Shown here in pieces: positions 59,805 through 64,000 of a stretch of 64,000 nt of DNA (position 1 is the first letter of the stretch; each line of letters begins with the position of its first letter). This DNA is from Poecilobothrus nobilitatus (taxonomy: Eukaryota > Arthropoda > Insecta > Diptera > Dolichopodidae). The notes under the pieces are model-generated. The model was given only the letters and a program-made list of their open reading frames with translations. It had not been told where the DNA came from and ran no database searches. The position numbers and the translations under genes are program-made. The stretch covers positions 261,911,590 to 261,975,589 of the forward strand of contig OX352773.1 of NCBI GenBank assembly GCA_947095535.1, given 5' to 3'.

Positions 59805-62779
59805 CTTATTTCAAAAAACAAAATTGAATTAGCGTCCTTGGGCGTTTTGTCACTGCATTATTCTTTTGTTTTTTTTAACTTTTTAAATATTTTGATCTTT
59901 TAAATTATAAAGAGAAGCTGGTTTCTTTTTGTTCAGATTGAGTATACCCTACAGTATCTAAACTATAGGAAGGATTCCTTTGTTTATCGTTAGTGTGAGT
60001 TTAACTACAAGTAAATAAAATACGAAGTTAGAAGGAATTCGGGTAACAGATGGAAGTTATAAGGACAATTGGAAATTAACTTAAAAACATTTTTTTAAAT
60101 AAATGAGATACAAGCTTGTTTCACATTTTAGCAGTCCTTTCAAAAAAAAGAGAGCATTACCTACCAATTTTTATTTCCATACCAGTTATTATTCATTTTA
60201 ATCCAATAGAACAAGTGTCATTACCTACAATATTTATTATCTTTGTTCTATATATATCACCACAAAAGGATGAAAAAATAAGAGCGAAAAGTCAACAAAT
60301 TTAATATTGTTAATATATAAAAATTTGCAAAAATAATCTAATTATAGCATTAATAAATCTTATTTTTGAATTTAAAAAAAGGGGAGACGATTTTGTCTTT
60401 TCTTGTTCTGAAAAGTTTGGAAAAAAAAAAGTTGTTTTACTTTAACAAAAATTCTCAAAAAGAGGTGTTTTTCGTTTTTAGCATACAATTTTTTAAAAAT
60501 TTCTCTGTATTTCTTTATTCACTGTTCTTTATTCTTTCTTTTTGTTTTCGCTCTTAAATTGGATGGAACCTTTTCTATCTACGAAAAACTTTCTGTCAGC
60601 TAAACAATTTAATAACTCTAGTTATTTCATAAAATTAACGACAAATAATTTTTCTTTCAAATACAAAAATAAATTCTAAGAAATTACTGGTAACACTGCC
60701 AGTATTTAATAAATTAAAGTTTGGCCAATGATCGTATTAAAATTCATTAATATACAAAAAAAAAAAAACAAATAAAAAATCATTTCTTTTAGGTTTTTTT
60801 TTTTTAAAATTACATTTTAATTACTTAATTATAACATCGAACATAAATACCATTAAGGTCATCTCAAGATATACCAGAAATATTAAAACAAAATTATGTA
60901 AATTTACTTAAAACTAGCGGCAAATATCCAAATTTGGTAATTTCAACTTTTTTTCTTTATATTATTGGTTTCTTTAAGTCGTTACCTTCAAAAACAAGTT
61001 ATAGCCATTTTCATAAAGTTATTTAAAAAATTTTTTTAACTATGCATAAAATGTTCATCATGTTAAGAAATATTGAAATAACAGTGTACTATTTGTATGT
61101 AATGTGTAATGTATAAAACAACTTCCAAAAATAGTAAAAAAAAAAAAAAAACTGTCTAAAGATAAGCACGTGCCAGCATCTCTTCATATGGAGTGATTAC
61201 AAGAAAATTATAAAATTAAAAACTTGGTGCACTTGCTACATTAAAATTCTGACATTTACATTTTTTGTATTAATTTTATAGTGTTTGACTGTCAGTTAAA
61301 TTTTAGCTTGTTTTAAAAGTTTTTGTTTTGTTTTTGTTTTAAAAATTTTAAATTTGTTTCCGTTAGATTTTCCAATTAAATTAACTAATTTTCAAACAGT
61401 TGGCAAAATGAACATGCTTCCAAAATATTCCGTAGTTTGTATTAATATTACGTGTAATTTTTACAATAAATACAATTTAATTTTTACAACCGTCCATAGA
61501 AATTTAGGCGATAGAAATGTCAAACAGACCGTTATCAAAACAAAATGAAAAAAAAAAACAATTATAATATTAAAAATAAACTCGATTAAGGTATATTGGA
61601 AATTTGGAGATTTAGATCATACGGAGGTTACTGTATTATAGTTAGTGCACGTATCCAAAATCGAAAGTGATCTAAATCTGTATTTGTACAAAACTTGAGG
61701 TTGTGTGGTAAATTTTTATTTGTATAAAACCTGGAAATGTAAAAAAAATTTTTTCTGTAAACATTTTTTTTTACTGTTTGGCAAGTCTATGATAAAATTT
61801 ACTACAAGATGTGAAAACTTTTTTCAGATATTTTCATATTTGGTTAAATTTTCGGAAATCTCTTAATACTTGACTTTGATCAATTGGTTTTAGTTTAAGC
61901 AATAATAATATTTTTTTGTTCACTTCAACAGTTAGACCTGTCCTGTTACATTATTAATTGCATTTGAATCATAGACTCCTAAGAAAAAGTTAAGAATCTC
62001 TAACTATTTTTACCAGGTTCTATTAGGTTCTATTGTGGTCAAGGATTACCGTGTATTATTGTATTTATGTATATACATGTGTAAACAACTAAATTATTCA
62101 TTTAACATTACCACCATGCATTAGTCACAAAAGAATATTCAAAAAGATTGAAATAATTCATGGCTATAAAATACTATATTGTGCTATATACTTATGTAGA
62201 TAACCATGATGAAATGATGAATATGATGATATGTTAATCAGTAATAAAAATATGTTAATATGTTTAATGACACTTAAAAGCCATTAATTTTGAAAAATGT
62301 AAGTTTGAAATCAAATGACTGACATCATAAATTATTAATAAAGGTTTATTATACAAATTATCCATCGTTATTTGTTAAAGTCTAAAATAATTGACTAATT
62401 TTTAATATTTGTCTATAATGAAGAGATTTTGACATTTTTTCATTATTTTTGATCATAAAAATATTTAAAATAATGACAACATAATGCATTTTTAATGTTT
62501 TTTTCTTTTTTTGACATTTTATGTAAATTTTCTTTTAAATGCAAAGAATAATCATAACAAAAAAAAAAAAAATTAGACTAGACAAAATTTTTAATGTTGA
62601 ATGCTTTTGTTTTAAAGAGAAGCAGAAGAAATAGACTACACTTCATTAATTTAGTGAACAGTTTATTAATAATTATTTTTTACAAAAATATGAGACAAAC
62701 ATACATGATTTTGTATTTCTTTTGTATTTTGAATATATATAATGTTTTCTAGTACGTAATTTTCATTCTAGTAAAATGC
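59805..62779. other. Presumed intron; no gene seen
   Basis: An inverted pair GATTTAGATCA / TGATCTAAATC spans 61607-61679 and could form a stem-loop. GGTAACACTGCC at 60690 is a small palindrome. Frames at 60116-60557 and 61354-61548 are chance. Confidence 0.45.
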
Positions 62780-62856
62780 CTACAACATACACAGGATTTG
62801 ATCCTGCATTTTCTTGATTAATACGGTGAGTAGTTAATCACTCGGCCATCAAAAAT
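62780..62856 (-). mobile_element. tRNA-like SINE head, short copy
   Basis: The minus strand reads TTGATGGCCGAGTGATTAAC (A-box-like), then GCAGGATCAAATCCTGTG (B-box-like, T-arm pairing). It is short, and the body of the other SINE family was not found around it. Confidence 0.5.
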
Positions 62857-62984
62857 CTAAAACGTTTTATTTTAAAATTATGTAAACTGGAAGTGTTTTA
62901 TCCTAATCCTACTTTAAGGAAAATTTGATATGAAATGTTATATAATATAAAATTTGTGTAACAAATTTCTTTTAAACCTATTTT

Positions 62985-63077
62985 AGTAACCTTTAGAGAG
63001 AATTTTTTCTTACTACTTCAGTAACCTTTAGAGAGAATTTTTTTTTTCCTACTTCAGTAATCTTTAGAGAGAATTTT
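62985..63077 (+). repeat. Three tandem copies of a ~35-bp unit
   Basis: AGTAACCTTTAGAGAGAATT starts at 62985 and 63020, and AGTAATCTTTAGAGAGAATT at 63056. Spacers are T-rich with CTACTTC. Confidence 0.85.
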
Positions 63078-63169
63078 GGTTAGGAAAGATTGGGAAGTCC
63101 AAATTTCGAACATAGAAGATATTACGATTGCGACACCACTTAATCGATATTAAATTTTAAATAATGGGA

Positions 63170-63315
63170 CCTCGGTGGCCTAGTGGGTAAGAGCGTATAA
63201 AATACGTTGTAAATACCGAGGGAGTTTTTCCCTCTTACGACATTTACAGTCACACCTGAACAGGAAAGACAGTGTAATTGCCTGTCCACATTTATGTGGC
63301 AGAGAAATGCAAAAA
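63170..63315 (+). mobile_element. tRNA-derived SINE with poly-A tail, B box missing
   Basis: GGTGGCCTAGTGGGTAAGAG at 63173 is an A-box-like tRNA head. It is followed by TACCGAGGGAG and then a body shared with other copies (TTACGACATTTACAG, CACCTGAACAGGAAAG, CTGTCCACATTTATGTGGCAG) and an A run at about 63310-63323. Compared with the copy at 42862-43026, about 45 bp that should hold the B box (GTGGGTTCGAATAG...) is gone, so internal Pol III transcription should be lost. Confidence 0.7.
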
Positions 63316-63323
63316 AAAAAAAA

Positions 63324-64000
63324 ATTTTAAATAAGATTTTGAAATTGTATTATATACATTTTTGAAAATGTCATCGAAAGTCTCAAATATTTTAAGAGCT
63401 TGTTTGTATCAAAAAAATTAAGAGAAATAATAATTTTCTACTTCTTAACATACTAAAGCAGACTATATAATATACACATAAAATTATTGTAATTTCAGAA
63501 AAATAAAAAAAAATTGATTAGCTACTGGCGCAAGGAGAATTTATTTCATTTTTCACACAAATAGGTGACATAGGTAACTTCACTTTTTAAAAGATAGCTT
63601 AAAATTTTATGAAATATCTACTAGAATACAAGTTCAAAATTATACGCTCTGTTCGTGATATATTAAAAAATAAGCCATTGTATAGTTCGTTTTCACTAAA
63701 ACCTCGATACACCACTGTACTGATACATATTCGGAAAAAAACTTTTAACCCTGATTTTATAACCAAAAAAACGAATTTGTTTTGGTTTTTATGTCTCTTA
63801 AAATTATATGTATTACAAAATATAAACATTACAAAACCAAAAATCTGGGTTATCCTCTTTTCTGGAATATCTATGCAGGCAAAAAGAAATACATATTATA
63901 GCACAGGTAAATGGAAATACAGTCACAGAATTAAGACAAGTGATTTAATTCTAAATTTGAAACGGGAATTAATCCCGATTTGAAATATGCGCGAATCGAT
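63324..64000. other. No confirmed gene; 124-codon frame of unknown status at the window end
   Basis: The plus frame at 63609-63983 is the second longest in the window and its composition is less skewed (several Arg, Trp and Pro). I recognise no domain, the sequence before it does not look like a splice acceptor, and an overlapping minus frame (63599-63829) exists. It is either chance or an eroded element. Confidence 0.3.

Overview
The window is eukaryotic nuclear DNA, very AT-rich (roughly 80% by eye), with almost no protein-coding content. The supporting signs are an exon that ends in a consensus GT splice donor, tRNA-derived SINEs, 3' ends of non-LTR retrotransposons with poly-A tails, PIF/Harbinger-like elements with 3-bp TTA/TAA target-site duplications, many A/T homopolymers, and noncoding repeats carrying short TCCG (CGGA) runs. 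The repeat types and a short receptor-like motif suggest an insect, probably a fly (Diptera). That placement is inference. Nothing bacterial, plasmid-like or phage-like was seen.

Layout. 1-48.4 kb: no host gene recognised. This part holds AT-rich spacer and layered repeats. Repeat family A is about 1.3 kb, with two internal units of about 477 bp and a TCCG run near one end. It has full-length or near-full copies at 635-1946, 24934-26216 and 44395-45683, a copy with one unit deleted at 35533-36350, and older fragments at 17870-18549, 19125-19918, 21557-22290, 23837-24290 and 41053-41135. Family B, with tandem units of about 142 bp, lies at 34202-34985 and 38302-39149, with possible head fragments at 40615-41160 and 50755-51060. 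LINE 3' ends lie at 8596-8950, 14040-14152, 17530-17815 and 30332-30757. A PIF/Harbinger-like element that keeps a piece of transposase lies at 15022-15649. Several fold-back or terminal-inverted-repeat elements lie at 5101-5186, 32461-33191, 33195-33965, 39440-39695, 40823-40990 and 46330-46760. tRNA-derived SINEs are scattered throughout.

48.4-50.6 kb: the only convincing coding sequence, a 714-codon open exon on the plus strand that ends at GAG|GTAAGT. It is extremely Asn/Ser/Ile-rich and low in complexity. Its last residues (N-glycosylation sequon, then DSFYFYE) resemble the stretch just before the first transmembrane helix in insect crustacean-cardioactive-peptide (CCAP) receptors, so it may be the extracellular N-terminal exon of that GPCR. 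No transmembrane exon was found downstream, so the rest of the gene would lie past 64 kb behind an intron longer than 13 kb.

50.6-64 kb: presumed intron with a tandemly duplicated SINE block (53221-53800), a dispersed repeat pair (56628 and 58983), a perfect 77-bp tandem duplication (58684-58827), a second Harbinger-like element with doubled termini (59291-59801), and a SINE that appears to have lost its B box (63170-63315). I found no unambiguous new molecular system. The best leads are the giant low-complexity N-terminal exon, the doubled-termini Harbinger-like family, and the several fold-back elements built from 12-15 bp subrepeats.
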